Positions 31,592 to 40,642 of a DNA stretch of 64,000 bases are shown here, piece after piece; positions within the stretch are counted from its first letter, which is position 1; the number at the start of each line of letters is the position of its first letter. Made by a program: the position numbers and the translations under genes. The stretch is taken from assembly GCF_025971925.1 (NCBI RefSeq), contig NZ_JAPDHV010000006.1, positions 1-64,000 on the forward strand. Direction: 5' to 3'. This stretch comes from Chryseobacterium oryctis. Lineage in GTDB: Bacteria; Bacteroidota; Bacteroidia; Flavobacteriales; Weeksellaceae. The notes beneath the pieces are model-generated. The model had not been told where the DNA came from, did not search any database, and saw only the letters and a program-made list of their open reading frames with translations.

Positions 31592-32626
31592 ATGAATATT
31601 GAAAATCAAGTTTTAGGACTTACCAAATTAAGCGATTATATAAAAGCGTTTTTATCAAAAAATCAGGAGGCTTATAATGAAAATGATTCAGACTTTGAAC
31701 TTTTATTGAAAAAGTCTGAAATAGAGAACCCTTGGTTTACTATTGAAAACCAAAAACACGCTTTACAGCAATGGGCTGACTTATTAACGGAAGAAAATAT
31801 AAAGAGCTGGATTCAAGAATATTCCATTTCAAAAATATCAAAGAGAGTAGGATTGATTTTAGCAGGAAACATTCCTTTGGTTGGGTTTCATGATGTAATT
31901 TCTGTTGTTTTGAGTAATCATATTCCAGTTATTAAACTATCTTCTAAAGACAGATATATGATACCATTTTTACTAAGAAAATGGAACGAATTTTCAAATA
32001 ATCAGGTTGAATTTGAATTTGTTGAGAAATTAGAAAACTTTGATGCTGTAATTGCAACAGGAAGCAATAATACAGCAAGATATTTAGAATATTACTTTAA
32101 AAACCATTTGAATATCATCAGAAAAAACAGAACTTCAGTTGCGGTATTGAAAGGTGATGAAACAGATGAAGAGCTTCAACTTTTAGCTAAAGATATTTTC
32201 CAATATTTTGGATTAGGTTGCAGAAATGTAACACGACTTTTCATTCCTCAGGATTTTGTAATTGACAGGTTATTTGAAAGTTTTTTAGGATATCAGGATG
32301 TTATTAATCATAATAAATATGCAAATAATTATGACTATAACAGAGCCGTCTATCTTTTAAATCAGGAAAAATTTTGGGATAATAATTTTGTAATGCTGAA
32401 AGAAGACGATAAACTTTTTAGTCCGCTTTCGGTAATCAATTTCAGTAGATATTCTTCTTTGGATAAAGTTAAAAACTTTATTAAAGAAAATGAAGAAAAT
32501 ATTCAGTGTATAGTTTCAAAAGAGGATTTAGGTTTTGGAGCAGTTTATTTTGGTGAAGCTCAAAATCCTAGCCTTAATACTTATGCAGATAATGTAGATA
32601 CAATGAAGTTCTTAGAGTTAATTTAA
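31592..32626 (+). CDS. LuxC-like acyl-CoA reductase
   Basis: The 344-aa protein resembles the LuxC/acyl-CoA reductase family, which reduces fatty acyl-CoA to aldehyde. Visible family features are LILAGNIPLVGFHDVISVVL near 90-110, AVIATGSNNTARYLEYYF and the FGLGCRNVTRLFIP segment with the likely catalytic cysteine. Its physiological role in flavobacteria is unclear. It is divergent from ferredoxin and 46 bp before a small exported protein. Confidence 0.78.
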   Translation: MNIENQVLGLTKLSDYIKAFLSKNQEAYNENDSDFELLLKKSEIENPWFTIENQKHALQQWADLLTEENIKSWIQEYSISKISKRVGLILAGNIPLVGFHDVISVVLSNHIPVIKLSSKDRYMIPFLLRKWNEFSNNQVEFEFVEKLENFDAVIATGSNNTARYLEYYFKNHLNIIRKNRTSVAVLKGDETDEELQLLAKDIFQYFGLGCRNVTRLFIPQDFVIDRLFESFLGYQDVINHNKYANNYDYNRAVYLLNQEKFWDNNFVMLKEDDKLFSPLSVINFSRYSSLDKVKNFIKENEENIQCIVSKEDLGFGAVYFGEAQNPSLNTYADNVDTMKFLELI

Positions 32627-32672
32627 TTCTTTGTATCTTCATCGTCTATTTTCACCAAATCACTCAAATTAT

Positions 32673-33131
32673 ATGAAAAAAATAATTCTGGTTTCTACCA
32701 TTTTCATTGCACAATTTGCTTTTTCTCAAACGGTAAAAAGCTTAAAAATAGAAAGCGGTGAGAAAAAAGAGCAGCTGACTGATCTTACAAAAGAAAAAAT
32801 TGCTTCTTACAATGAAAAGTTTCTGCAGTTTATTAATACTTTGAAAATTTCAGACCGAAAGGCAAGTGATGCTTTACTGTCTGAAAAGGCAAAGATGGTT
32901 GTTTCCGATAATGTCTATAAAAGGCTTTCTACAGACATTGATTTCAGTAAAAAACTTGAGATTTATAAATCAGGTTACAAAATGGTGAAAGACGGAAATA
33001 TGTACCCAATGATTCAGTACAAATACGCCGATGATAAATCCATTAATCCTCAACATATTATTACGGCTGTTTTTGAAGAAAACGGTAAAATTTTAGGAAT
33101 AAAACCAGTAAAAAACACTTTGAATAAATAA
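32673..33131 (+). CDS. small exported protein, unknown
   Basis: From the ATG at 32673 the 152-aa protein starts MKKIILVSTIFIAQFAFSQ, a clear signal peptide. An upstream in-frame TTG at 32631 would hide it and is rejected. The mature part is Lys-rich with KISDRKASDALLSEKAK and YPMIQYKYADD. No family is recognised. It is 9 bp upstream of the Bax-inhibitor-1 gene, probably in one operon. Confidence 0.6.
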   Translation: MKKIILVSTIFIAQFAFSQTVKSLKIESGEKKEQLTDLTKEKIASYNEKFLQFINTLKISDRKASDALLSEKAKMVVSDNVYKRLSTDIDFSKKLEIYKSGYKMVKDGNMYPMIQYKYADDKSINPQHIITAVFEENGKILGIKPVKNTLNK

Positions 33132-33140
33132 AAAATAATT

Positions 33141-33830
33141 ATGATAACAGACGATTCATTAGTAGCGCTTTCTTCCGAAACAGAAAGAGCTGATTTTTAC
33201 AAAAAAACGTATTTACACGTTGCTTTATCAATCCTTGCATTTATTGGGGTTGAAACTATTTTATTAAAAACTGTACCGGCAGAAATTATAGGTTTGATGT
33301 TTGGTCAAAAATATACATGGCTTTTAATAATTGGTGTTTTTTGGTTGGCTTCTATCTTAGCAAATAAATGGTCATTATCACAAAGTAAATCTACTCAATA
33401 TATGGGATTAGGATTTTATATTTTGCTGGAAGCTGTGATATTTTTGCCTCTAATTTATATAGCTGTTGCCAATGCAGGTGGAGTAGTAATTTATCAGGCT
33501 GCAATGCTGACTATTGCAATGTTTGCCGGGATTTCGGTGGTTGCTTTTACTTCTAAAAGAGATTTTTCTTTTTTAAGAAATATTATCGTGATTGGAGGTT
33601 TTATCGCAATAGGATTAATTGTTGCTGGTGCTATTTTCGGATTCGACCTTGGACTTTGGTTCTCTGTAGGAATGGTAATTTTGGCTTCTGCAAGTATTTT
33701 ATACGAAACAAGTAAACTTAAAAACACTTATACAACCAACCAATATGTTGGTGCTTCTTTACAGCTTTTTGCTTCCATTATGTTGTTATTCTGGTATATT
33801 CTAAGAATATTAATGAGCAGAAGAAGCTAG
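33141..33830 (+). CDS. Bax inhibitor-1/YccA family membrane protein
   Basis: The 229-aa integral membrane protein has about seven predicted helices and the BI-1 pattern (TYLHVALSILAFIGVE; YQAAMLTIAMFAGISVVAF; SILYETSKLKNTY). Family members act as pH-sensitive calcium leaks or as partners of FtsH; no role is shown for this one. It follows the small exported protein by 9 bp. Confidence 0.85.
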   Translation: MITDDSLVALSSETERADFYKKTYLHVALSILAFIGVETILLKTVPAEIIGLMFGQKYTWLLIIGVFWLASILANKWSLSQSKSTQYMGLGFYILLEAVIFLPLIYIAVANAGGVVIYQAAMLTIAMFAGISVVAFTSKRDFSFLRNIIVIGGFIAIGLIVAGAIFGFDLGLWFSVGMVILASASILYETSKLKNTYTTNQYVGASLQLFASIMLLFWYILRILMSRRS

Positions 33831-33880
33831 ACTTAGAGTGAGTTATGAATTATAAGTTATGATTCATTTTTATAAACCCA

Positions 33881-33913
33881 AAAAATCCTGATGTGTTTCA
33901 TCGGGATTTTTTA
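33881..33913. terminator. bidirectional terminator
   Basis: AAAAATCCTGATG and CATCGGGATTTTTT pair between the BI-1 gene (plus) and the convergent DUF6952 gene (minus). Confidence 0.75.
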
Positions 33914-33946
33914 TTGTAAGAATTTTACTTCTTAAATATTTGTTTT

Positions 33947-34195
33947 TTATTTATCAATTGATCCTAAAACCTTTTGAGCAAAAGAATTTAAAGCATCTTT
34001 TTCGCTCATTCCGTTTTGTACATTAGCATGAACTTCCAAAGCTCCGCAAATGTTTGTGATTAGTTCTCCTGCAACATTAAGATCCTCTTCACTTGTTCCT
34101 CTGAATTCGCAAAAACTTTCTAAAACGTCTAACGTCTTTTCAAGGTTTTCAGGAGTTTGGTTTTGATAAAACTGTCTTATTACGGGTAGTTTCAT
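33947..34195 (-). CDS. DUF6952 family protein
   Basis: The 82-aa protein (MKLPVIRQFYQNQTPENLEK) fits the small DUF6952 family of Bacteroidota, regularly placed next to a thioredoxin and a peroxiredoxin. It has two Cys (SFCEF and NICGA). Its start overlaps the thioredoxin stop by 1 bp, so the two are coupled. Function unknown. Confidence 0.7.
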   Translation of the reverse strand: MKLPVIRQFYQNQTPENLEKTLDVLESFCEFRGTSEEDLNVAGELITNICGALEVHANVQNGMSEKDALNSFAQKVLGSIDK

Positions 34196-34500
34196 TATAA
34201 TTCGTTGAATAAATTAATTAAACTTTCAGCTTGGTTTGTCTGAACCTGATTTACCAATTCCCCATTTTTGAAAATTGCAAAAGTAGGTAAGTTGTCAACT
34301 TTAGCTAATTTTCTGCTTTCAGGTAGTTTTTCAGCATCTACATAAAGGAAAGGAATGCTATCATTTTCAGAAGCTAGTTTCTTGAATTTTGGTTTCATGA
34401 TTCTGCAGTTTCCACACCATGAAGCACCATATTGTACTACAACTTTTTCATTATCGCTTACAATATTTTGTAGCGTATCTTCTGTTAATTCTGTATACAT
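34195..34500 (-). CDS. thioredoxin family protein
   Basis: The 101-aa thioredoxin-fold protein has the active site WCGNC in GASWCGNCRIMKP and the cis-Pro segment VDNLPTFAIF. The CGNC active site differs from classical CGPC, so its redox potential may differ. It lies between a peroxiredoxin gene and DUF6952 on the same strand and probably reduces that peroxiredoxin or a partner. Confidence 0.87.
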   Translation of the reverse strand: MYTELTEDTLQNIVSDNEKVVVQYGASWCGNCRIMKPKFKKLASENDSIPFLYVDAEKLPESRKLAKVDNLPTFAIFKNGELVNQVQTNQAESLINLFNEL

Positions 34501-34521
34501 GATTTTATTTTAAATATTGAA

Positions 34522-34559
34522 AATTTAACAATGTAGTCACGTGACTACATTGTTAAATT
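34522..34559. repeat. 38-bp perfect palindrome
   Basis: Two 19-nt arms meet at the centre CACGTG (34538-34543) with no spacer and no mismatch. It lies between the peroxiredoxin stop and the thioredoxin start. It has no T-tract, so it is not a classical terminator. It may be a transcript-processing hairpin or a protein-binding site. Confidence 0.85.
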
Positions 34560-34571
34560 ATGTGACTATAA

Positions 34572-35204
34572 TTAGTTTTTAGCTAAATATTCAGCAGTAG
34601 AAGTTCTATCAGCTTTCATAGCATCTTTTCCTTCTTCCCAGTTTGCAGGGCAAACTTCACCGTGCTTCTGAACGTGAGTATAAGCGTCGATTAATCTTAA
34701 ATATTCTTTTACGTTTCTTCCAAGAGGCATATCGTTTACAGACTCATGGAAAACTTTCCCTGTTTCGTCGATTAGGTAAGTAGCTCTGTAAGTTACGTTA
34801 GAACCCGTGAAAATTTCTTCCCCTTCTTCATTGTATTCGAAATCTTGATCTACAATTCCTAGAATGTTTGCTAATTGTCTGTGAGTATCAGCTAAAAGTG
34901 GATAAGTAATCCCTTCAATACCTCCGTTGTCTTTTGAAACGTTTAACCAAGCAAAGTGCACCTCATTTGTATCACAAGAAGCACCGATTACTTTAGTATT
35001 TCTTTTTTCGAATTCACCTAAAGCCTCTTGAAAAGCGTGAAGCTCAGTTGGGCAAACGAAAGTGAAATCTTTTGGATACCAGAATAAAAGAACTTTTTGT
35101 TGGTTTGCTGTTGCTTCTTCAAAGATGTTGATTCTAAGATCATCACCCATTTCAGACATTGCATCTACAGTTACATTTGGGAATTTTTTTCCTACTAAAG
35201 ACAT
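34572..35204 (-). CDS. 2-Cys peroxiredoxin (AhpC/Prx1 type)
   Basis: The 210-aa peroxidase reduces H2O2 and organic peroxides. The peroxidatic Cys is in FTFVCPTELHAF and the resolving Cys in HGEVCPANW, with the Prx-type C-terminal tail. It is the first gene of the peroxiredoxin-thioredoxin-DUF6952 group, with a palindrome between it and the thioredoxin gene and a promoter element upstream. Confidence 0.92.
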   Translation of the reverse strand: MSLVGKKFPNVTVDAMSEMGDDLRINIFEEATANQQKVLLFWYPKDFTFVCPTELHAFQEALGEFEKRNTKVIGASCDTNEVHFAWLNVSKDNGGIEGITYPLLADTHRQLANILGIVDQDFEYNEEGEEIFTGSNVTYRATYLIDETGKVFHESVNDMPLGRNVKEYLRLIDAYTHVQKHGEVCPANWEEGKDAMKADRTSTAEYLAKN

Positions 35205-35243
35205 AATTTTTTCGTTTTATATTTTGATTAAAATTTTCTAGTG

Positions 35244-35251
35244 CAAAGATA
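35244..35251 (-). promoter_or_regulatory. -7 element of the peroxiredoxin gene
   Basis: CAAAGATA on the plus strand reads TATCTTTG on the minus strand, 39 bp before the start codon. The rest of the gap to 35454 shows nothing recognisable. Confidence 0.5.
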
Positions 35252-35454
35252 AGAATTTTATCTATCAATAATTAAAGTTTTGATAAATAAAATCTATAAC
35301 AGTTTTAGGTTGAAAATTACCTAGAATACCTTTAATATCATGTATATCATCAAGTTGGCGATTCAATAATATTGATGAATTTTATATAGAAAATTAGACT
35401 AAATAAAAACTAAAGATTTAATAGGTTTAGGCATATTAAAATTTTGAAAACAAA

Positions 35455-36648
35455 TTAATTAAACTTCTCCAGTAATTCTTTAATCCTTCTCATTGCTTCT
35501 CTCAAATCTTCCTCAGAAGCAGCGTAAGAGAATCTGATACATTCCGGACTGCCGAAAGATACACCTCCTACACAACCAACTTGAGCATTTTCTAAGATAA
35601 ACATTGCAAAGTCATCAGAATTATTTATTTCAGTTCCGTTTAAAGTTTTTCCGATATAATAAGAGATATCTGGGAAGAAATAAAATGCAGCTTTAGGCAA
35701 TACAACTTTGAAGCCTGGGATTTCTTTTATCAACTCATATACCAAATCTCTTCTTTTTTTGAATGCATCAATCATGTATTTATATTCAGAAGGATCTGTT
35801 TTTAAAGCCGTGATAGAAGCTCTTTGAGCCATTGTATTCGCACCGCTTGTCATTTGTCCCTGAATTTTTTCACATGCTTTTGCCAACCATTCCGGACAGG
35901 CAGAATAACCAATTCTCCAACCCGTCATTGCAAACGCTTTAGACATCCCATTGATAACAGCAGTCTGTTCGTAAACCTCAGGAAACTGAGCTATAGAAGT
36001 CGTTTTTGTTTCATAATTAATAAACTCATAAATTTCATCGGAAATAACCGTAACATGAGGATATTTAGCAATAACTTTAGCCAGAGATTTCAATTCATCA
36101 TAGGTATAATATCCACCTGAAGGATTACACGGAGAACTGAACAAGATAGCTTTTGTCTTTTCATTAATAGCTTCTTCCAATTGTTCAGCAGTTATCTTAA
36201 AATCCGTAACATAAGAGGTCGGAAGCATTACAGAATTTCCACCCATCATTTTTACCATTTCATCATAGCTTACCCAATAAGGATTAGGAAGGATAACCTC
36301 ATCACCGTCATTGATAATTGCCGCCAAAACATTTAGAATAGCCTGTTTGGCTCCATTTGAAACACAAATCTGTGTAGGTTTATAGTCTAAATTGTTATCT
36401 CTTTTAAGTTTATATGCAATGGCTTCTCTAAGTTCTAAAAATCCAGGAACAGGAGAGTAGTGACTAAAATTTTGGTTAATTGCATCAAATGCGGCTTGTT
36501 TTATATTATCCGGAACATCAAAATCCGGTTCTCCAAGAGTTAAGCTTATAACATCTATTCCGCTGGCTTTCATCTCTCTGGCTTTATTAGACATTACAAA
36601 AGTTTGTGAGTATCCTAATCTTTTTACTCTATCTGAAAGTTTATCCAT
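35455..36648 (-). CDS. class I/II PLP aminotransferase (aspartate-type)
   Basis: The 397-aa aminotransferase of subgroup I-gamma probably acts on aspartate or related amino acids. It has SLTLGEPDFDVP, NPYWVSYDEM, the PLP lysine in GMSKAFAMTGWRIGY and the C-terminal IRFSYAASEEDL. It is monocistronic and divergent from rsmG. Confidence 0.88.
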   Translation of the reverse strand: MDKLSDRVKRLGYSQTFVMSNKAREMKASGIDVISLTLGEPDFDVPDNIKQAAFDAINQNFSHYSPVPGFLELREAIAYKLKRDNNLDYKPTQICVSNGAKQAILNVLAAIINDGDEVILPNPYWVSYDEMVKMMGGNSVMLPTSYVTDFKITAEQLEEAINEKTKAILFSSPCNPSGGYYTYDELKSLAKVIAKYPHVTVISDEIYEFINYETKTTSIAQFPEVYEQTAVINGMSKAFAMTGWRIGYSACPEWLAKACEKIQGQMTSGANTMAQRASITALKTDPSEYKYMIDAFKKRRDLVYELIKEIPGFKVVLPKAAFYFFPDISYYIGKTLNGTEINNSDDFAMFILENAQVGCVGGVSFGSPECIRFSYAASEEDLREAMRRIKELLEKFN

Positions 36649-36667
36649 AAAATTTTTTGCATTTAAA

Positions 36668-36675
36668 CAAAAGTA
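36668..36675 (-). promoter_or_regulatory. -7 element of the aminotransferase gene
   Basis: CAAAAGTA on the plus strand reads TACTTTTG on the minus strand, 19 bp before the start. Confidence 0.5.
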
Positions 36676-36691
36676 GATAATAAAAACTTAA

Positions 36692-36724
36692 TTTGAATAC
36701 AATATGAAATAAAACTTATTTTTG
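36692..36724 (+). promoter_or_regulatory. promoter of rsmG
   Basis: TTTG (36692-36695) and TATTTTTG (36717-36724) are 21 bp apart. The -7 ends 18 bp before the ATG at 36743 and overlaps the in-frame codons upstream of it, which supports ATG 36743 as the start. Confidence 0.55.
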
Positions 36725-36742
36725 CCTTTTATAATATTTCTC

Positions 36743-37378
36743 ATGTCTACAACAATACTATTAAAATATTTTCCGAATCTTACAGAAACACAGATTAATC
36801 AGTTTAATCAGTTGGAAGGTTTATACAATGAATGGAACGAAAAAATCAATGTTATTTCCAGAAAAGATATGGAGTCTTTATATGAAAAACATATTCTTCA
36901 TTCATTAGGAATTGCAAAGGTGATGGAATTTGCTCCTGGAACCAAGGTTTTAGATATTGGTACAGGAGGTGGTTTTCCTGGGATCCCTTTGGCTATTCTG
37001 TTCCCTGAGGTAGAATTTACTTTAATTGATTCTATCGGAAAAAAAATAAACGTTGTAAATGCTGTAGCAGAAGGAGTAGGGCTTACAAATGTAACTGCAA
37101 TTCATGGAAGAGCAGAGAAGTTAAAAGAAAAATTTCATTTTGTTGTAAGCAGAGCTGTTACTCAGATGCCAGAATTTTTAAGATGGCTGAAAGGAAAATT
37201 TGAAAAAGAGCAATTCAACCCAAAGCATAACGGGATTTTATATTTAAAAGGAGGAGACTTAGCAGAAGAATTGGCGGGACTTAAATGCGAAATATTCAAC
37301 CTTAAAAACTACTTTGAAGAAGAGTTTTTTGACACTAAAAAGGTTGTTTATTTATCAAAAGGTAATTTTAATTCTTAA
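36743..37378 (+). CDS. rsmG: 16S rRNA (guanine(527)-N(7))-methyltransferase
   Basis: RsmG (GidB) methylates G527 of 16S rRNA. The 211-aa protein begins MSTTILLKYFPNLTETQINQ and shows LYNEWNEKINVISRKD, the SAM site VLDIGTGGGFPGIPLAILFP, and FHFVVSRAVTQMPEFL. The upstream in-frame start (36722) is inside the promoter and is rejected. It stands alone between divergent and unrelated neighbours. Confidence 0.93.
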   Translation: MSTTILLKYFPNLTETQINQFNQLEGLYNEWNEKINVISRKDMESLYEKHILHSLGIAKVMEFAPGTKVLDIGTGGGFPGIPLAILFPEVEFTLIDSIGKKINVVNAVAEGVGLTNVTAIHGRAEKLKEKFHFVVSRAVTQMPEFLRWLKGKFEKEQFNPKHNGILYLKGGDLAEELAGLKCEIFNLKNYFEEEFFDTKKVVYLSKGNFNS

Positions 37379-37442
37379 TTTAACATAATTAAGGAATAAT
37401 TTTTGCTTAAATTTACGTTAATAATCATAAATTCATGAAGCT

Positions 37443-37850
37443 ATGAAAAAGTATATCAATATTGGATTTTCTGCTATAGTTTTAGGGTTATTTTTAACTT
37501 CCTGTAATGATGATGAAGGCTATGAAACAATTCAGTCGATTGCTAAAGTGAAAATTGACAGTGTAAAAATTATTAATGATACGATGGATGTTTTCACCGT
37601 TCAAAGCATCAAAACATATTCCAATTATTCGTCTCAATGTCAGGGTTTTTATGGTTATGATTACATTTATGGAGATAATCTTACAAGAACGGTAACATCA
37701 TACAAATATCTTACGGACGGAAATTGCGCTCAAAATAATCATGTTGTTGCAAGTCAGATTAATTTTAGTCCGCAACAGATAGGAACTTATACCTTTAAGT
37801 TTTGGAATGGTGATAACAATTGGATTACCAAAACAATTGTAGTTGAATAA
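37443..37850 (+). CDS. small lipoprotein, unknown
   Basis: The 135-aa protein has a lipoprotein signal (LFLTSC, Cys21) and a beta-rich mature domain with SQCQGFYGYDYIYGD and two further Cys. No family is recognised. It is 30 bp upstream of the AddB-like gene but probably unrelated in function. Confidence 0.65.
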   Translation: MKKYINIGFSAIVLGLFLTSCNDDEGYETIQSIAKVKIDSVKIINDTMDVFTVQSIKTYSNYSSQCQGFYGYDYIYGDNLTRTVTSYKYLTDGNCAQNNHVVASQINFSPQQIGTYTFKFWNGDNNWITKTIVVE

Positions 37851-37880
37851 ACTATACAATTCAAACAACTTAAATAACGC

Positions 37881-40580
37881 TTGAAATTTTTAAATAAAAT
37901 TATCTCGGAACTTCTTGCTCAAAACACAGATTTATCTGAGTTTAATATCATTTTACCAGGAAAGAGACCTATTGTTTTTATCAAACAAATTTTAGAAGAA
38001 AATAACTATTCAGGCTTTCTTCCAAGTTTTTTTACCATTGAGGAATTAATTGACAGGATTGCAGATAAACAGCCAATTCAGGGGATTTCTCTTTGGCTTT
38101 TTGCATTTGATGTTTATAAAAGTCTGAATCTTATTCCGAATGATGATTTTTCCGATTTTTTGAAGTGGTTTCCCACTTTACAGAAGGATTGGGATGATAT
38201 TTTAAAATTCTCTGAAAGCGACCAAGCTGTTTTGCAATACATGTTTGATGAAGAAAGAATAAAAGATTGGGCGCAAAATTTAGGTGATGATGAAAACATT
38301 CCAAGAAAAAAATTCCTTAATTTCTGGAAAAACATGAATGTTTTTCTTCCTGTTTTAAAACAAAGATTACAGGAGAAAAACTGGGCAACCTCAGGAATGA
38401 TTCATGAAACGGCAAAATCTAAAATCAATGATTTTGCTAAAACCACTTCAGAACAATTCGTTTTTTGTGGCTTTAATGCATTTACTCCAGTTGAAGAAAA
38501 ATTGGTAAGAAGTCTTTTGCAGTGGGATAAAGCTCAGTGTTTTTTTCAGGTTGACCGATATTATTTTGATGACGAAAGACAAGAAACCGGAAGATTTCTC
38601 CGAAATCATAAAACATGGAAAGAATTTAATGATAGCAGAGCTTTCAATTGGATAGAAAACGACTTCAATCAGCCTAAAAATATAAAAGTTTACGAAGTTT
38701 CAGGGAATATTACTCAAACGAAAATTTTACCGGAAATTTTTAACGAAATAGAAAATAAAACCTATTCTAATACAGCTGTCGTTCTATTGGATGAAAACTT
38801 GCTTCCCGCAAGTTTGGATGTGATGCATTCTGTTGAAAATATTAACATTACAATGGGGTTTCCATTGAAGAATTTATCCTTTTCAAATGCTGTAAAACAA
38901 TTATTCTATCTTCAGAAACAATTAGAAAAAAATAAGTCATCATATTATTATAGAGACATCTTTCCAATACTTGAAGAACTTCCGAAATCTATTGATGATG
39001 AACAGATTATCAATAGTTTTAAATCTAAAATAGAGGAGAGGAATATAGTTTACATCTCCAAAAAGTTGTTTTCGGAACTTCTAGGTGAACTTTCCTATTA
39101 TCAGTTGCTCCAAAAGGCAAATTCCACGAGTGAATATTTAGATTTATTGATAGCTTTCTGTCAGCAAATCAAATGGTTGGATATTGATGATATTCAGTAT
39201 GAAAATATTTCTCACTTCGAAAATGCTTTTAGAATAATCAAAAACCAACTTTCACCTTATCAATTTGAAATTAAGATGGAAACGCTGGAAATTTTAATTA
39301 ATCAACATATCAATTCCGAAAGTATTGATTTTCAAGGTGAGCCTTTGCGAGGACTTCAAATCATGGGACTTTTGGAGACCCGACTTCTGAATTTCGAAAA
39401 TGTGATAATGCTTTCTGTAAACGAAGGAAAATTACCGCTCGGAAATTCTCAGAATACTTTTATTCCGTTTGATATTAGACGCTATTTTGACCTTCATACA
39501 TTTTTGGAAAATGATAGTATTTACGCGTATCACTTTTATCGATTGATTCAGGATGCCAAAAATGTACACTTGCTTTTCAATGCATTAAGTTCAGGCGTAA
39601 ATACAGGTGAAAAGAGTAGGTTCATTACCCAAATCGAAATGGAAAGTTCTCATCAAATAGAACATCTTATTATTGAAAATTCTTCAGAACCGATTATTAC
39701 CCAACCTGTAGAAATTCAGAAAACAGATATCGTTCTTGAAAGGCTCGAAAAATGGAAGCAAAAAGTTTCGGCTTCCCACCTTACAAGTTACCTCTATAAT
39801 CCGATTGATTTTTACCTTTCAAAGATTTTAAACACTTCAGAAACCGACGAAATTGAAGAAGAATTGTCAGTTAGAAATTACGGAAACTTGGTTCATTATT
39901 CACTTCAAGAAATTTATGAAGTATTAATAGGTAAAATATTAAAAGAAAGTGATTTAAAAGAATCAATTAAAGCAATTGATAAATATATAGAAATAGGTAT
40001 TGAGAAGCTAAAACATCAACCCGAATTCTATGAAAAAGGAATGAACTTCATTCATAAAGCCATTGCTAAAAAAGTGATTGAAAGCATTTTGAATCATGAT
40101 TTGGAATTGGTCAAAAAAGGAAATAAATTAGAAATTGTTGCCATCGAAAAAAGATTTGAAAACATTGATTTTTATCTTGATGAAAATACAAAAGACAAGA
40201 TTTCATTTTTCGGGTTTATTGACAGGGTAGATAAACTCAACGGAACGCTAAGAATTATTGACTATAAAACTGCAAAAATCAAAAATTTGACAGTAAAAAT
40301 AGATGCAGATAATGCCGACGAATACTTCCATAACAATGACAGAAAACAAGCTCTGCAATTGTGTATTTATCAGTATGTAATCCAAAGTATGCCCGAATTT
40401 TGGGGATTGCCTGTAGAAACAGGAATTTGGAGCTTTGCAGAAGCAAGAAAAGGAGTGGTTTCTTTACAGTTTGAAAAAGGAGACATTAACAATGCGATGG
40501 AATCTATCAAGAGTCTTATCCTTGAGGTTTTAAATCCTGATATCAATTTTATTGAAAACATTAAGTCTTTTTCCAACTAA
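37881..40580 (+). CDS. PD-(D/E)XK nuclease family protein, AddB/RexB-like
   Basis: The 899-aa protein has a degenerate superfamily I helicase-like N-terminal part and a C-terminal PD-(D/E)XK nuclease domain with ASHLTSYLYNPIDFYL, NLVHYSLQEI (His) and the catalytic FIDRVDKL / RIIDYKTAKI (Asp and DxK). It is probably the AddB-like subunit of a double-strand-break repair nuclease. No addA-like gene is in this window. The start is TTG 37881; an in-frame TAA 6 bp upstream and no nearby ATG leave it the only choice. Confidence 0.78.
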   Translation: MKFLNKIISELLAQNTDLSEFNIILPGKRPIVFIKQILEENNYSGFLPSFFTIEELIDRIADKQPIQGISLWLFAFDVYKSLNLIPNDDFSDFLKWFPTLQKDWDDILKFSESDQAVLQYMFDEERIKDWAQNLGDDENIPRKKFLNFWKNMNVFLPVLKQRLQEKNWATSGMIHETAKSKINDFAKTTSEQFVFCGFNAFTPVEEKLVRSLLQWDKAQCFFQVDRYYFDDERQETGRFLRNHKTWKEFNDSRAFNWIENDFNQPKNIKVYEVSGNITQTKILPEIFNEIENKTYSNTAVVLLDENLLPASLDVMHSVENINITMGFPLKNLSFSNAVKQLFYLQKQLEKNKSSYYYRDIFPILEELPKSIDDEQIINSFKSKIEERNIVYISKKLFSELLGELSYYQLLQKANSTSEYLDLLIAFCQQIKWLDIDDIQYENISHFENAFRIIKNQLSPYQFEIKMETLEILINQHINSESIDFQGEPLRGLQIMGLLETRLLNFENVIMLSVNEGKLPLGNSQNTFIPFDIRRYFDLHTFLENDSIYAYHFYRLIQDAKNVHLLFNALSSGVNTGEKSRFITQIEMESSHQIEHLIIENSSEPIITQPVEIQKTDIVLERLEKWKQKVSASHLTSYLYNPIDFYLSKILNTSETDEIEEELSVRNYGNLVHYSLQEIYEVLIGKILKESDLKESIKAIDKYIEIGIEKLKHQPEFYEKGMNFIHKAIAKKVIESILNHDLELVKKGNKLEIVAIEKRFENIDFYLDENTKDKISFFGFIDRVDKLNGTLRIIDYKTAKIKNLTVKIDADNADEYFHNNDRKQALQLCIYQYVIQSMPEFWGLPVETGIWSFAEARKGVVSLQFEKGDINNAMESIKSLILEVLNPDINFIENIKSFSN

Positions 40581-40581
40581 A

Positions 40582-40608
40582 AAAGCACTTCAAAAATGAA
40601 GTGCCTAA
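40582..40608 (-). terminator. terminator of the T9SS-secreted hydrolase
   Basis: GCACTTC (40585-40591) and GAAGTGC (40598-40604) pair, and the minus strand continues with a T-run. Confidence 0.7.
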
Positions 40609-40642
40609 CCTAAAAGTTTAAGAATTGTATTGAGAAGGTAAC

